Shown here one piece after another: positions 1 to 7,978 of a DNA stretch of 11,147 nt. This stretch comes from DASQTB01 sp035642095. GTDB taxonomy: Bacteria > Actinomycetota > UBA4738 > CALAEC01. Location: NCBI GenBank assembly GCA_035642095.1, contig DASQTB010000108.1, positions 1 through 11,147 on the forward strand, written 5' to 3'. Position numbers and translations under genes: made by a program. The notes under the pieces were generated by a model. That model saw only the letters and a program-made list of their open reading frames with translations, did not search any database and was not told the origin of the DNA. Numbering within the stretch: the first letter of the stretch is position 1; each line of letters opens with the position of its first letter.

Positions 1-101
1 CCGACGCGGCGATCGATCCGGAGTACCGGGAAGGACTCGCCTACGCGGGCGTGGACGTCGTCATCGCCGACGAGCTGGTCGGCACGAGATCTGAACGGTG
101 A
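1..101 (+). CDS. C-terminal end of an unidentified protein (partial)
   Basis: An open frame runs in from the left edge (first full codon at base 3) and stops at TGA 99-101. The visible tail of about 32 residues contains EYREGLAYAGVDVVIADELV and ends GTRSER. The alternating small and hydrophobic pattern (GVDVVIADELV) looks like a terminal beta-strand and helix of an alpha/beta enzyme, but too little remains to name a family. The stop codon runs directly into AGGAGG (101-106), just ahead of the next gene, so this is probably the upstream member of the same operon. The codon pattern (GC-rich third positions) matches the neighbours, which supports real coding. Confidence 0.6.
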   Translation, partial: DAAIDPEYREGLAYAGVDVVIADELVGTRSER

Positions 102-105
102 GGAG

Positions 106-891
106 GTGGGCCCGGTAGCGATCGATCGCCAGACGTTCGAGTCGGAGGCCGACCGGATCATGGAGACGGCTGAGAAGGCCGGGGTGACCCTCCGCCTCCT
201 CGGGGCTCTGGCCTTCCGCCGGCGGTGTCCGAAGTACGGACGCTTGCAGGACGAGCTGGGCCGGGCGTACACGGATGTCGATTTCGCCGGATACGGCAGG
301 GAGGTCGACGGCATCCGCTCCACGCTCTCCGGCCTGGGGTACGGGGAGGACGCCGGCCTGTATGTCGAGTCGGAGGGTTCTCGCCTGGTCTTCGAGAATC
401 GGGAGACCAGACTTCACGTCGACGTCTTCCTGGACAAGCTGGAGTTCAGCCACACGATCTGGTGGAAAGGCAGGTTGGACATCGACCAAGCGACCATCCC
501 CATGGCCGAGCTGGTCCTGGAGAAGATGCAGATCGTGAAGGTCAACGAGAAGGACCTGATCGACACGATCATGCTGCTTCTGGAGCACCCTCTGGGGGAG
601 GTCGACGGCGACACGATCAACGTCCGGGTCATGGCGGCGCTGTGCGCCCAGGACTGGGGCTTGTGGCGGACCACGACGATGAACCTCCACAAGGTCACCC
701 AGATGGCTGAGACGTACCACGAGCTCGCCGCCGAGGAGAAGGATCGGGTCCGGGATCAGGTGGACGCCATCCTCCAGCGACTCGATGGCGAACCGAAGTC
801 ACGGAAGTGGCGATGGCGGGCCCGGGTTGGCGACCGGAAGAAGTGGTACCGGGACGTCGGGGAGCTGGGTCCCCAGGTCGGAGGGACGTGA
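106..891 (+). CDS. nucleotidyltransferase-like protein
   Basis: A soluble 261-residue protein resembling the small polymerase-beta-type nucleotidyltransferases that are common as hypothetical proteins in actinobacteria. Seen: a helix then LRLLGALAF (residues 29-37), which fits the Gly-containing first strand; YTDVDF (56-60) with the acidic pair Asp57/Asp59; and RLHVDVF (103-108) with Asp106 as a candidate third carboxylate. The first motif reads LGALAF rather than GGS/GGL, so activity is not certain. The rest (130-225) is helical and ends in a basic, Trp-rich tail (KSRKWRWRARVGDRKKWYRD). Acceptor and nucleotide are unknown. The GTG start at 106 is uncertain: it overlaps the end of AGGAGG (101-106), leaving no normal spacing. 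The next in-frame ATG is at 160, with GGAGG at 144-148, but that start would trim the helix before the first strand. The stop codon overlaps the next gene's ATG by one base. Confidence 0.68.
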   Translation: MGPVAIDRQTFESEADRIMETAEKAGVTLRLLGALAFRRRCPKYGRLQDELGRAYTDVDFAGYGREVDGIRSTLSGLGYGEDAGLYVESEGSRLVFENRETRLHVDVFLDKLEFSHTIWWKGRLDIDQATIPMAELVLEKMQIVKVNEKDLIDTIMLLLEHPLGEVDGDTINVRVMAALCAQDWGLWRTTTMNLHKVTQMAETYHELAAEEKDRVRDQVDAILQRLDGEPKSRKWRWRARVGDRKKWYRDVGELGPQVGGT

Positions 892-1892
892 TGGCTCGCT
901 TCTGGAAGAAGGGGATGGAGGCGGGCAAGCCCACCCGGATCTTCTACGCGACCGACATCCACGGCTCCGAGGTCACCTGGAGGAAGTTCCTCAATGCGGC
1001 CCGCTTCTACGAAGTCGACGCTCTAGTGTACGGGGGAGACCTCATGGGGAAACTCCTCGTTCCCATCGTTCGGGACACCGGGGGAACGTGGCGGGCCACC
1101 CTTCATGGTCGGTCGCACCGTCTGGCCGATGAAGGCCAGCTCTCGGAGTTCAAGAAGCGTCTCGAGACCTTGGGCTTCTACTGGTACGAGTGCGATCGGG
1201 ACGAGTACCAGGCGTACGAAGGGAATCAGCCGGCTATCGACAAACTCTTCGACAGGCTGGCCAAGGAGCGACTCCAGACCTGGGTGCGGCTGGCGGAGGA
1301 ACGGCTGGCCGGCACCGACGTGACGTGCTTCCTGTGCGGCGGGAACGACGATACCGACGAGATCCTCACGGCCCTGGACGATGCGGCAGGCCGGCGCGTC
1401 GTGAACTGCGAGAACCGAGTGGTTCCCGTTGACGACGAACACGTCATGGCCACCATCGGCTACTCGACGCCGACGCCGTGGGCCACTCCGCGGGAACGCA
1501 GCGACGAAGAGATCGGCGAGCTGATCGGCAAGCTCCTGGCCGAGGTGCCCGATCACTCCCGGGCCGTGCTGAACTTCCACTGCCCGCCCCTGGACTCGTC
1601 GCTCGACACATGCATGAAGCTGGACGCGTCCGTCTGGCCCCCGGCGCCGGTGATGGAGTCCGGCCAGCCCGTCTACTACGGAGGAGGGAGCGCCTCGGTC
1701 CGCGAGGCGCTTGAGCAGTATCAGCCCGTGGTTGGCCTCCACGGTCACATCCACGAGTCCAGAGGTCATGCCCGGTACGGACGGACGCCTGCCTACAACC
1801 CGGGAAGTGAGTACGGGGAAGGCGTTCTCCGGGGGGTGATCGTTGCCGTGCGAGGTGGAGAGGTCGTGGGCTCCCAGTTCACCTCTGGGTAG
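891..1892 (+). CDS. calcineurin-like metallophosphoesterase
   Basis: A soluble 333-residue phosphoesterase with a predicted two-metal centre. Seen: ATDIHGS with Asp22/His24; GGDLMGK with Asp50; CGGNDD with Asn152; FHCPP with His230; GHIHES (285-290) with His286/His288. These are the successive metal-binding motifs of the calcineurin-like fold. The usual GNH motif reads GND, so the His that often assists catalysis is Asp153. About 100 residues separate the GD and GN motifs, far more than usual; the insert (roughly 60-140) is charged and helical and may cap the active site. The C-terminus has NPGSEYGEGVLRG, a typical closing strand. The start is ATG 891, chosen because GGAGGG (880-885) lies 5 nt upstream and the ATG shares its A with the preceding TGA (translational coupling). 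Substrate unknown; diesterase or nucleotide hydrolase activity is plausible. It may act with the nucleotidyltransferase. Confidence 0.85.
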   Translation: MARFWKKGMEAGKPTRIFYATDIHGSEVTWRKFLNAARFYEVDALVYGGDLMGKLLVPIVRDTGGTWRATLHGRSHRLADEGQLSEFKKRLETLGFYWYECDRDEYQAYEGNQPAIDKLFDRLAKERLQTWVRLAEERLAGTDVTCFLCGGNDDTDEILTALDDAAGRRVVNCENRVVPVDDEHVMATIGYSTPTPWATPRERSDEEIGELIGKLLAEVPDHSRAVLNFHCPPLDSSLDTCMKLDASVWPPAPVMESGQPVYYGGGSASVREALEQYQPVVGLHGHIHESRGHARYGRTPAYNPGSEYGEGVLRGVIVAVRGGEVVGSQFTSG

Positions 1893-1915
1893 TCCGTTAG
1901 AAAGGAGGGAGGCAG

Positions 1916-3562
1916 ATGGCAGAAGCGGCGGCTCCGGCGCCCCAGGTATTCACCAGGAGGGCTTCCGGACTGGTCAGGGTGATGTCGCCGTACTCGGCGT
2001 TCATCTACAACATCCTGACCATGGGCCTGATCTTCCCGTGGACGTTCGTGTGGGCGCCCACGGCGTTCCAGGGGTCGAATCTGGTGCTCGGGATCCTGTT
2101 CGCCTTCCTGATCGAGCTGCCCATCGCGTTGTCGTACGCGTGGCTGGCCACCTCCCTCCCGCGTTCGGGGGGTGACTACGTCTTCCAGAGCAGGGTGTTC
2201 GGAGGCGGCATCGGTTTCAGCGTCGTGTTCAGCCTGTTCGTTGTGTGGATCCTCCAGTGGGTTGCCCTGTCGGGCTGGCTGCTGGCCGTCCTGGGCCTGG
2301 CTCCGACGTTCATTGGCTTGGGGGTGACGACGGGAGTCCAGGCGTTCACGGACTTCGGGGTGTGGGCCGCGTCCACCTCGGGGATCATCACGATCAGCAT
2401 CCTCAACGCGGCGCTGTCGCTGATCCTCCTCGCCAGCGGGTTCCGCAACTACGTTCGGCTCCAGTACGTGATGTGGATCGCCATCCTGGTGTCGTTCGGG
2501 ACGATGCTGCTCCTGTTCTTCACCACGAACCCCGAGTCGTTTAGAGCCAGCGTGAACGGGTTCGCCGGATCGGTGGATGGCGTTCAGGGCTTCTTCGCCA
2601 CGGCCCGGGGGGCAGCGGCGGAAGCTGGCGTCAACTTCAACCCGCCCTTCTGGCTGTTCGGCACGCTGATGGTGGCCCCCATCGCCTGGACCAGCCTCCA
2701 GTGGGCCACCTATTCCGTGGAGCAGAATGGGGAGATCAAGAACGCCCACGTGTTCCGGAACCAGCTGTTCATCCTGGCCGGCTCGCTGGCCCTGACCGCC
2801 GGGCTGCTCATCCTGCTGGCGGTGGCCATGGAGAACGGGATCGGCCGGGACGGGATCATGGTCGCGTCGTCGGGCTACTGGTACGGCGTTCCCGAGGCAC
2901 TGGTGGGGGGAACGTTCCTGATGCCGAACATGCTGGCCATCGCCCTGACCACGAGCCCGATCATCGTGCTGGCGGTGGGCATCGGGTACATCCTCAACTC
3001 TTTCCAGATCGTCTGTAACTGCTACATCGGGACGACCCGGATCCTGGTGGCCCAGGGCCTCGACGGCCTGCTCCCGGAGTGGTTCTCTCGGGTCCATCCT
3101 CGATGGCGCACGCCGGTGAACGCCCACCTGGCGTACTTCCTGGGGTCCATCCCGGTGATCCTCCTGTTCAATCTGGTGGCCGACTGGAGCACGAAGTGGG
3201 CCCTCGGAGTGACGTTCTCCAACGGCGCCGTCTTTGTCCTGTCGGCCCTCGCCGCGGCGATGCTCCCGTACCGGGCCCGGGCGGTGTACGAGGCCTCACC
3301 GGGGGCCAGATACATGATCGGGGGCCTGCCTCTGGTCACGGTGCTCGGAGGACTGGGCTTCGTGCTGGGAGTGTTCATGCTGGGGGCGTTCCTGTTCGTC
3401 GACGACCTGGGGCTGGCCTTCAGCGCCGACAATCCCACCCCCTACGCCATGGTGGTGGGAACCATCGTCTTCGGAGCGATCGTCTACTGGCTGATGCGAA
3501 GCTACAAGTCCAGCCACGGGATCGACGTGAGCCACGCGTTCGCGGAGATCCCACCCGAGTAG
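1916..3562 (+). CDS. APC-superfamily amino acid/amine permease
   Basis: A 548-residue inner-membrane secondary transporter, probably importing an amino acid, polyamine or other amine with a coupling ion. I count about 12 hydrophobic segments: near residues 25-50, 56-79, 98-130, 153-173, 181-201, 245-265, 283-305, 338-361, 403-421, 428-450, 468-494 and 510-527. Family signatures are the LPRSGGDYVFQSR loop after helix 2 (81-93) and RILVAQGLDGLLPEWFSRV (375-393) followed by TPVNA before the late helices. A long external segment lies between helices 5 and 6 (about 202-244). The ATG at 1916 follows a very strong AAAGGAGGGAGG (1901-1912). It sits 23 nt after the metallophosphoesterase stop, so it is probably in the same transcript, and a hairpin follows its stop. 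Substrate cannot be read from sequence; the nearby amine-oxidation genes suggest an amine or methylated amino acid. Confidence 0.9.
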   Translation: MAEAAAPAPQVFTRRASGLVRVMSPYSAFIYNILTMGLIFPWTFVWAPTAFQGSNLVLGILFAFLIELPIALSYAWLATSLPRSGGDYVFQSRVFGGGIGFSVVFSLFVVWILQWVALSGWLLAVLGLAPTFIGLGVTTGVQAFTDFGVWAASTSGIITISILNAALSLILLASGFRNYVRLQYVMWIAILVSFGTMLLLFFTTNPESFRASVNGFAGSVDGVQGFFATARGAAAEAGVNFNPPFWLFGTLMVAPIAWTSLQWATYSVEQNGEIKNAHVFRNQLFILAGSLALTAGLLILLAVAMENGIGRDGIMVASSGYWYGVPEALVGGTFLMPNMLAIALTTSPIIVLAVGIGYILNSFQIVCNCYIGTTRILVAQGLDGLLPEWFSRVHPRWRTPVNAHLAYFLGSIPVILLFNLVADWSTKWALGVTFSNGAVFVLSALAAAMLPYRARAVYEASPGARYMIGGLPLVTVLGGLGFVLGVFMLGAFLFVDDLGLAFSADNPTPYAMVVGTIVFGAIVYWLMRSYKSSHGIDVSHAFAEIPPE

Positions 3563-3569
3563 ATCGGGC

Positions 3570-3600
3570 GTGGGGGGTGGCCGGACCGGCCACCCCCCAC
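3570..3600. terminator. GC-rich hairpin between convergent genes, likely bidirectional terminator
   Basis: A perfect inverted repeat of 15 bases per arm (3570-3584 and 3586-3600) with a single central base; allowing a 3-nt loop it forms a 14-bp stem made almost wholly of G-C pairs. It starts 7 nt after the permease stop and ends at the base next to the stop of the minus-strand ligase gene, exactly filling the gap between two convergent genes. There is no U-tract on either side, so it is not a canonical intrinsic terminator. U-less hairpins at gene ends are common in high-GC actinobacteria, where they may terminate transcription or protect 3' ends. Confidence 0.7.
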
Positions 3601-4803
3601 TCACCCGAGGGCCAGCGCGTCGACCAGAGCCGGCGGCCCTCCCTGGGCGGCGGTCCGACGGGCCACGTCCGCCGGCCCCTCGCCCCGCTCCAGTCGGGCT
3701 CGAACGGGGTCCAAGAGATGCTCCTCGCCGAGGCCCCGGGCGGCGAGGCCCCGCTCCGCCAGCCCGACGATCTCGGCCAGGAAGCGCCGGTCTCCCTCGC
3801 CGAGGCGGATGCCGCTCCGAACCGCCCGGCGGCGGACGGCGAGAAGAGCGTCCCATCCATTGGGACCGAACCGGTCCTCGACCAGGACCCAGGCCTGGCG
3901 ATGCTCTTCCGCCAGGCCGGCGACGAGCGCGGCGGCGGCCCAGGACTCGTGGGGCGGCTGCTGGCACGCAGGCCGGATCTCCATCGTCCCCAGCCGGGCT
4001 CGCGGACGGGCACTGGGCCACACGTAGTGGTCGTGGAAGAGGAAGGCTTCCAGGTCGGGGCGTCCCCCGATCACGTCGACCATCGGCCGGCCCGGCTCCC
4101 AGAACCCTCCCCGGCCGTCGGGAAGGAACAGGCACCGGAAGCCCAGGACGAACCGGACCCAGTCCTCCATGTCGGCGAACGGCCGAGGCAGGGCACCATG
4201 CCGGTAGGCCTCCCCCGTAGCGTCCTCCATCAAGCCCTCGCGACCCGAGGCGTAGCGGCCGGGCCGACCCCCGTAGACCGAGGAGTTGGCGGTAAGCGCG
4301 ATCACCGCCCCGGAGAGCCCATTCAGCGCGTTGAGGACGGGGATGACCTCGTCCCGGGACACGGCCACATGGATCTGGTCGCTGGCCGTTACGCCCCACC
4401 GGAGCCACCGGTCTCCGGTGGCCCTGCGCATGACCGCGTACCGCCGCTTGGGGGCCAGCACAGAAGGACCGGGTCGAGTGCGAGGCTGGATCCCATAGCC
4501 CAGAAGCCGGTAACCGGCGCGGCGAGCGGCCGGCAGGACCATGGAGAGCGCCCGGTCGACGTCCCGCTGGAGATCGTGGAGGGATGGACGGGGACCGACC
4601 ACCACCTCGACGGTGCACCGTCCCACCTCCACCAGGCACTGCCACCCGGGCCCTCGGACACCGATTACGGCTCCCGGCGGCCCGCCGGGGACCTGGTCCC
4701 GGATCGGCTGGCACCCCTCCTCCATCAGCAGCGGCCACAGCCGGGAGGCGTCCCCGGCCCGACCGTCAACCGATACGAGGGGGAACTCCGCCTCCCGTCC
4801 CAC
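3601..4803 (-). CDS. GCS2-family gamma-glutamyl ligase (glutamate-cysteine-ligase-like)
   Basis: An ATP-dependent carboxylate-amine ligase of the plant/EgtA-like GCS2 group, which joins the glutamate side-chain carboxyl to an amine such as cysteine. Seen from the GTG start: GREAEF (2-7) with paired Glu4/Glu6; CTVEVVVGP (63-71) with Glu66; LLGYGIQP (100-107) then PKRRYAVM (118-125); TASDQIHVAV (139-148); LTANSSVYGG (170-179); GTMEIRPACQQP (272-283). The order matches glutamate-cysteine ligases (PKGRY, VQVN, FANSP, ExR equivalents). At 400 residues it is slightly short at the N-terminus: the GTG at 4803 opens right on the first catalytic strand and has no clear ribosome site, while the frame stays open well upstream. 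Last gene of the minus-strand operon. It could make gamma-glutamylcysteine or glutamylate an amine for catabolism; the amine-oxidase neighbours favour the latter weakly. Confidence 0.8.
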   Translation of the reverse strand: MGREAEFPLVSVDGRAGDASRLWPLLMEEGCQPIRDQVPGGPPGAVIGVRGPGWQCLVEVGRCTVEVVVGPRPSLHDLQRDVDRALSMVLPAARRAGYRLLGYGIQPRTRPGPSVLAPKRRYAVMRRATGDRWLRWGVTASDQIHVAVSRDEVIPVLNALNGLSGAVIALTANSSVYGGRPGRYASGREGLMEDATGEAYRHGALPRPFADMEDWVRFVLGFRCLFLPDGRGGFWEPGRPMVDVIGGRPDLEAFLFHDHYVWPSARPRARLGTMEIRPACQQPPHESWAAAALVAGLAEEHRQAWVLVEDRFGPNGWDALLAVRRRAVRSGIRLGEGDRRFLAEIVGLAERGLAARGLGEEHLLDPVRARLERGEGPADVARRTAAQGGPPALVDALALG

Positions 4804-4886
4804 GGACCGAGGGATCGACCTGGTTGAAGGGAACCGGTCTGCGAAGTGGCCGGCCAGAGAGCGGACACCACGATAGGCGGGAGCGT

Positions 4887-5582
4887 TCAGAACGACGGAT
4901 ACCTCGCCGCGGTGGCCACCAGTTGGAACGTTCGGTTCGCCATGAGGCCACCGTCCGGTGCCAGGTGGAACTGGTTGAGCTCGCAGTTGAGGATGTCCCG
5001 CTCGAGCGCCTGGAAGGGGTCGAGCCCCAGGATCACCCCGTGGAGCTGCTGAAGGAAGTTCTGATGGCTGAACACGACGACGCGCCGGCCTCCGTGTCGG
5101 TCCACCGCACCTTCCAGGAACCGTCGGGCCCGAAGGTGGAGGTCGGGAAACGGTTCGCCGCCGGGGGGGTTGAGCGAGTAGCCGATTTCTCCGATCCGCA
5201 GGTACCGAACCTCGGGGTACCGGGAGGGCACCTCCGCCGGATCGATCCCCTCCATGGCTCCGAACGACCGCTCGGTGCAGAGCTCGTCGATCTCGATCGA
5301 GTCGCGCGGCAGCCCGGTGACGATCTGGGCGGTCTCGATGGCCCGGACCAGCGGCGAGGAGATCACCACGTCGAAGCCCGTCCCGGTGAAGGCGACTCGG
5401 GCTTCCTCGGCCTGGGCTCGGCCCTCCTCGATCAGCGGGACATCGATCCGTCCGCCGACGCGCTTGTCTCGGTTCAGCACGGTCAGGCCGTGGCGGACGG
5501 TCGATAGAAGGGTCTCACCCGGAGCCAGATCCGGCTGTTCGATCAAGCCGGGGCCCTGATCCGCTCGCCCTTCGGATCCCAC
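4887..5582 (-). CDS. histidine phosphatase family protein (phosphoglycerate-mutase-like)
   Basis: A soluble phosphatase or mutase of the histidine phosphatase superfamily, 231 residues from the GTG at 5582. Seen: the phospho-acceptor motif TVRHGLT (28-34) with His31; SSPLVRAIETA (75-85) with Arg80, a phosphate-pocket residue; ERSFGAMEG (104-112) with the likely general acid Glu104; and VVVFSHQNF (168-176) with the second His173. These four elements are complete, so activity is likely; the substrate is unknown. The GTG start would overlap the upstream oxidase gene by 40 nt. An in-frame TTG at 5546-5544 instead overlaps that gene's TGA as TTGA, typical of translational coupling, and would give 219 residues with every motif intact. 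Neither start has a convincing ribosome site. It may remove a phosphate added by the kinase two genes upstream. Confidence 0.83.
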   Translation of the reverse strand: MGSEGRADQGPGLIEQPDLAPGETLLSTVRHGLTVLNRDKRVGGRIDVPLIEEGRAQAEEARVAFTGTGFDVVISSPLVRAIETAQIVTGLPRDSIEIDELCTERSFGAMEGIDPAEVPSRYPEVRYLRIGEIGYSLNPPGGEPFPDLHLRARRFLEGAVDRHGGRRVVVFSHQNFLQQLHGVILGLDPFQALERDILNCELNQFHLAPDGGLMANRTFQLVATAARYPSF

Positions 5583-7978
5583 AGCGGGTCATCGACCACG
5601 ACGGCCGGGACCCAGGTCCCGAAAACCTCGACCTCCAGCTCCGTGCCCCGGTTCGCAAGGTCGGTCGGCAGGTAGGCGTAGGCGATGCTCTTTCGAACGG
5701 TGTATCCCTGACCTCCGGAGGTGACTCGGGCCAGGATCCTTCCGTCGGAGCGGACCGGCTCGTTCCCCAGCGCCACGGCTCGAAGGTCCTCCAGGACGAG
5801 GCATCGCAGCCGCTTGCGCACCCCCTCCTTGCTGATCCGGTCCACGGCGTCGTGTCCGAGGAAGGCTTCGGCCTTCTCCCGCTTGACGGCGAACGCCAGG
5901 CCCGCCTCGTAGGGGTTGTCCTCGGGGGTGATGTCGGCTCCCCACACCCGGTAGCCCTTCTCCAGCCGGAGGGAGTCGATGGCCCGATACCCCGCCGGGA
6001 CGATGCCGTGGCCATCGCCCGCCTCCATCAGCGTGTCCCAGAGGCGAAGGCCGAACTCCATCGGCGGATACAGCTCCCAGCCGAGTTCCCCGACGTAGGT
6101 GACCCGGAGGGCGGTGCAGGGGACATCGCCCACCGTGATCTCTCGAGCGCTCATGTACGGGAATGCCTGATTCGACAGATCGTCGCCGGAGAGGGAAACC
6201 AGGACGTCGCGGGCTCGCGGCCCCCAGATTCCCAGACACGCGTAGGCCGAGGTCATGTCCCGGACCTCGACCGAGCCGTCATCGGGAAGGTGCCTGCGGA
6301 TCCAACCCAGATCGTGCTGCCCGAACGCGGTCCCGGTGACGATCCGGAACCGGTCCTCACCCAGGCGGGTGACGGTGAAGTCGCACTCGATGCCTCCCCG
6401 GGAGTTCAGCATTGACGTGTAGACGACCGTCCCCACCGGCCGGTCCACATCCCCGGCGCAGAGCCGCTGGAGGAAGCGGCATGCACCCGGGCCGACCACC
6501 TCGATCTTGGCGAACGACGTCTCGTCGAACAGCGCTACCCGCTCCCTCGTCGCGGAGTGTTCCGCCGGGATGGCCGTTGACCAGAATTCCCCCGCCCATC
6601 CGCCGGGACGAAGCTCCTCCAGGGCCTGATCCTCGTTCGATACGAACCAGTTCGGCCGCTCCCACCCGGCCTTCTCCCCGAACGCCGCCCCCAGGCCGGC
6701 CACCCGCTCGTACGTCGGGGACAGCCGGAGGCCACGTCCCGCCCGCCGCTCCTCGTTGGGGTAGTGGATGTCGTAGTACGTCGAGTAGATCTCGTGGGCC
6801 CGGTCTCCGGCGTAGGAGCGGCTCCGGTACTGCGGACCGAACCGGCGGATGTCCATCTTCCAGACGTCCAGGCTCGGCTCCCCTTCCACGATCCACTCGG
6901 CCATCACCTTGCCGACCCCGCCGGCGGCGGCGATCCCGTGTGCGCAGAACCCCGTGGCCACGAAGAGCCCCCGGACCTCCGACTCTCCGAGGATGAACTC
7001 TCCGTCGGGGGTGAACGCCTCCGGCCCGTTGATCATCGACTTGACCCCAGCCTCGCGGAGGATCGGGACCCGGCGCTGAGCGCCGTCAGACAGCTCCTCG
7101 AACCGCTCCCAGTCGGGGTTGAGCAGCTGATGGTTGAAATCAGGAGGGATGCCGTCCAGCGACCACGTCCGTGGTGATCGCTCGTACCCCCCGACCACCA
7201 GACCGCCGACCTCTTCCCGGAAGTACACCAACAGATCGGGGTCGCGCATCGTCGGGAGGTCCGAACGGGCCTCGTCGACCGGCTCGGTGATCAGGAACTG
7301 GTGGGCCAAGGGGACGACGGAGACATCGATCCCGGCCATCCGGCCGATCTCGTGCGCCCAGATCCCGGCGGCGTTCACCACTACATCCGCCCGGAACGGC
7401 CCGTGGTCGGCCGTTCGGACCCCTCGGACGCGGCCCCTGTCCACGTCGATGCCCGTCACCCGGGCCCCGGTCAGGATCGTCGCTCCCCGTTGCCGGGCCC
7501 CCTTTGCCAGGGCGAACGTGAGGCCACTGGGATCGAGATGGCCGTCCGTAGGCAGGTACGCCGCTCCATGGACCCCATCGGGGTCGAACAGCGGGAACAG
7601 GTCGTGTGCTTGTTCGGTGGTCATGATCTCCAGCGGGAGGCCGAACGTCTTCCCCCATCCCGAGAGGCGGTGCAGCTCCTCGATCCGGCGGGGCGAGGAA
7701 GCCAGCCGGAGGCTCCCGACCTCGTGCCACCCGGGATCCAACCCCGTCTCTGCCCCCAGGCGCCGGTACAGCTCGACGCCGTACATCATCATCCGGGTCA
7801 GGGTGAGGCTCGATCGGAGCTGGCCGACCAGGCCGGCCGAGTGGAAGGTGGACCCCGACGTCAACTCGCTCCTGTCGAGCAGGACGACGTCCTTCCAGCC
7901 CAACGCCGTCAGGTGATAGGCGATGCTCGTCCCGGCGACGCCGCCGCCGATGACGATGACCCCCGCCTCCTCGGTCAT
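5543..7978 (-). CDS. FAD-dependent amine oxidase/dehydrogenase with C-terminal GcvT (aminomethyltransferase) domain
   Basis: An 811-residue two-domain flavoprotein of the dimethylglycine/sarcosine dehydrogenase and 4-methylaminobutanoate oxidase group; length is typical. The N-terminal DAO domain (about 4-365) has VIVIGGGVAG (7-16) for FAD, STFHSAGL (43-50) where His46 aligns with the His that binds FAD covalently in dimethylglycine dehydrogenase, and ATGFCAHGIAAAGGVGK (341-357) near the C-terminal end of the fold. A linker domain (about 370-430) precedes the GcvT domain (about 430-800), with SRGGIECDFTVTRL (526-539; Asp533 matches the folate-site Asp) and PAGYRAIDSLRLEKGY (661-676). The family oxidises an N-methyl or secondary amine and passes the methylene group to tetrahydrofolate, or releases formaldehyde. 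Start: ATG 7978-7976, overlapping the upstream TGA as ATGA, and placed just before the FAD motif. The exact substrate is not readable from sequence. Confidence 0.9.
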   Translation of the reverse strand: MTEEAGVIVIGGGVAGTSIAYHLTALGWKDVVLLDRSELTSGSTFHSAGLVGQLRSSLTLTRMMMYGVELYRRLGAETGLDPGWHEVGSLRLASSPRRIEELHRLSGWGKTFGLPLEIMTTEQAHDLFPLFDPDGVHGAAYLPTDGHLDPSGLTFALAKGARQRGATILTGARVTGIDVDRGRVRGVRTADHGPFRADVVVNAAGIWAHEIGRMAGIDVSVVPLAHQFLITEPVDEARSDLPTMRDPDLLVYFREEVGGLVVGGYERSPRTWSLDGIPPDFNHQLLNPDWERFEELSDGAQRRVPILREAGVKSMINGPEAFTPDGEFILGESEVRGLFVATGFCAHGIAAAGGVGKVMAEWIVEGEPSLDVWKMDIRRFGPQYRSRSYAGDRAHEIYSTYYDIHYPNEERRAGRGLRLSPTYERVAGLGAAFGEKAGWERPNWFVSNEDQALEELRPGGWAGEFWSTAIPAEHSATRERVALFDETSFAKIEVVGPGACRFLQRLCAGDVDRPVGTVVYTSMLNSRGGIECDFTVTRLGEDRFRIVTGTAFGQHDLGWIRRHLPDDGSVEVRDMTSAYACLGIWGPRARDVLVSLSGDDLSNQAFPYMSAREITVGDVPCTALRVTYVGELGWELYPPMEFGLRLWDTLMEAGDGHGIVPAGYRAIDSLRLEKGYRVWGADITPEDNPYEAGLAFAVKREKAEAFLGHDAVDRISKEGVRKRLRCLVLEDLRAVALGNEPVRSDGRILARVTSGGQGYTVRKSIAYAYLPTDLANRGTELEVEVFGTWVPAVVVDDPLWDPKGERIRAPA

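Noticed and set aside
1793..3127. Long minus-strand open frame (444 codons) opposite the permease
   Set aside because: Its translation is low-complexity, rich in Arg, His, Pro, Gln and Asp, without recognisable motifs; it mirrors the codon bias of the well-supported permease on the other strand.
3296..4738. Minus-strand open frame of 480 codons out of register with the ligase
   Set aside because: A shadow frame of high-GC DNA (Arg/Pro/Gly-rich) overlapping the real ligase and the permease end.
3079..4827. Plus-strand open frame of 582 codons crossing the terminator and opposite the ligase
   Set aside because: It runs through the end of the permease, the hairpin and the antisense of a gene with clear GCS2 motifs; the protein is Pro/Gly/Arg-rich with no domain signature.
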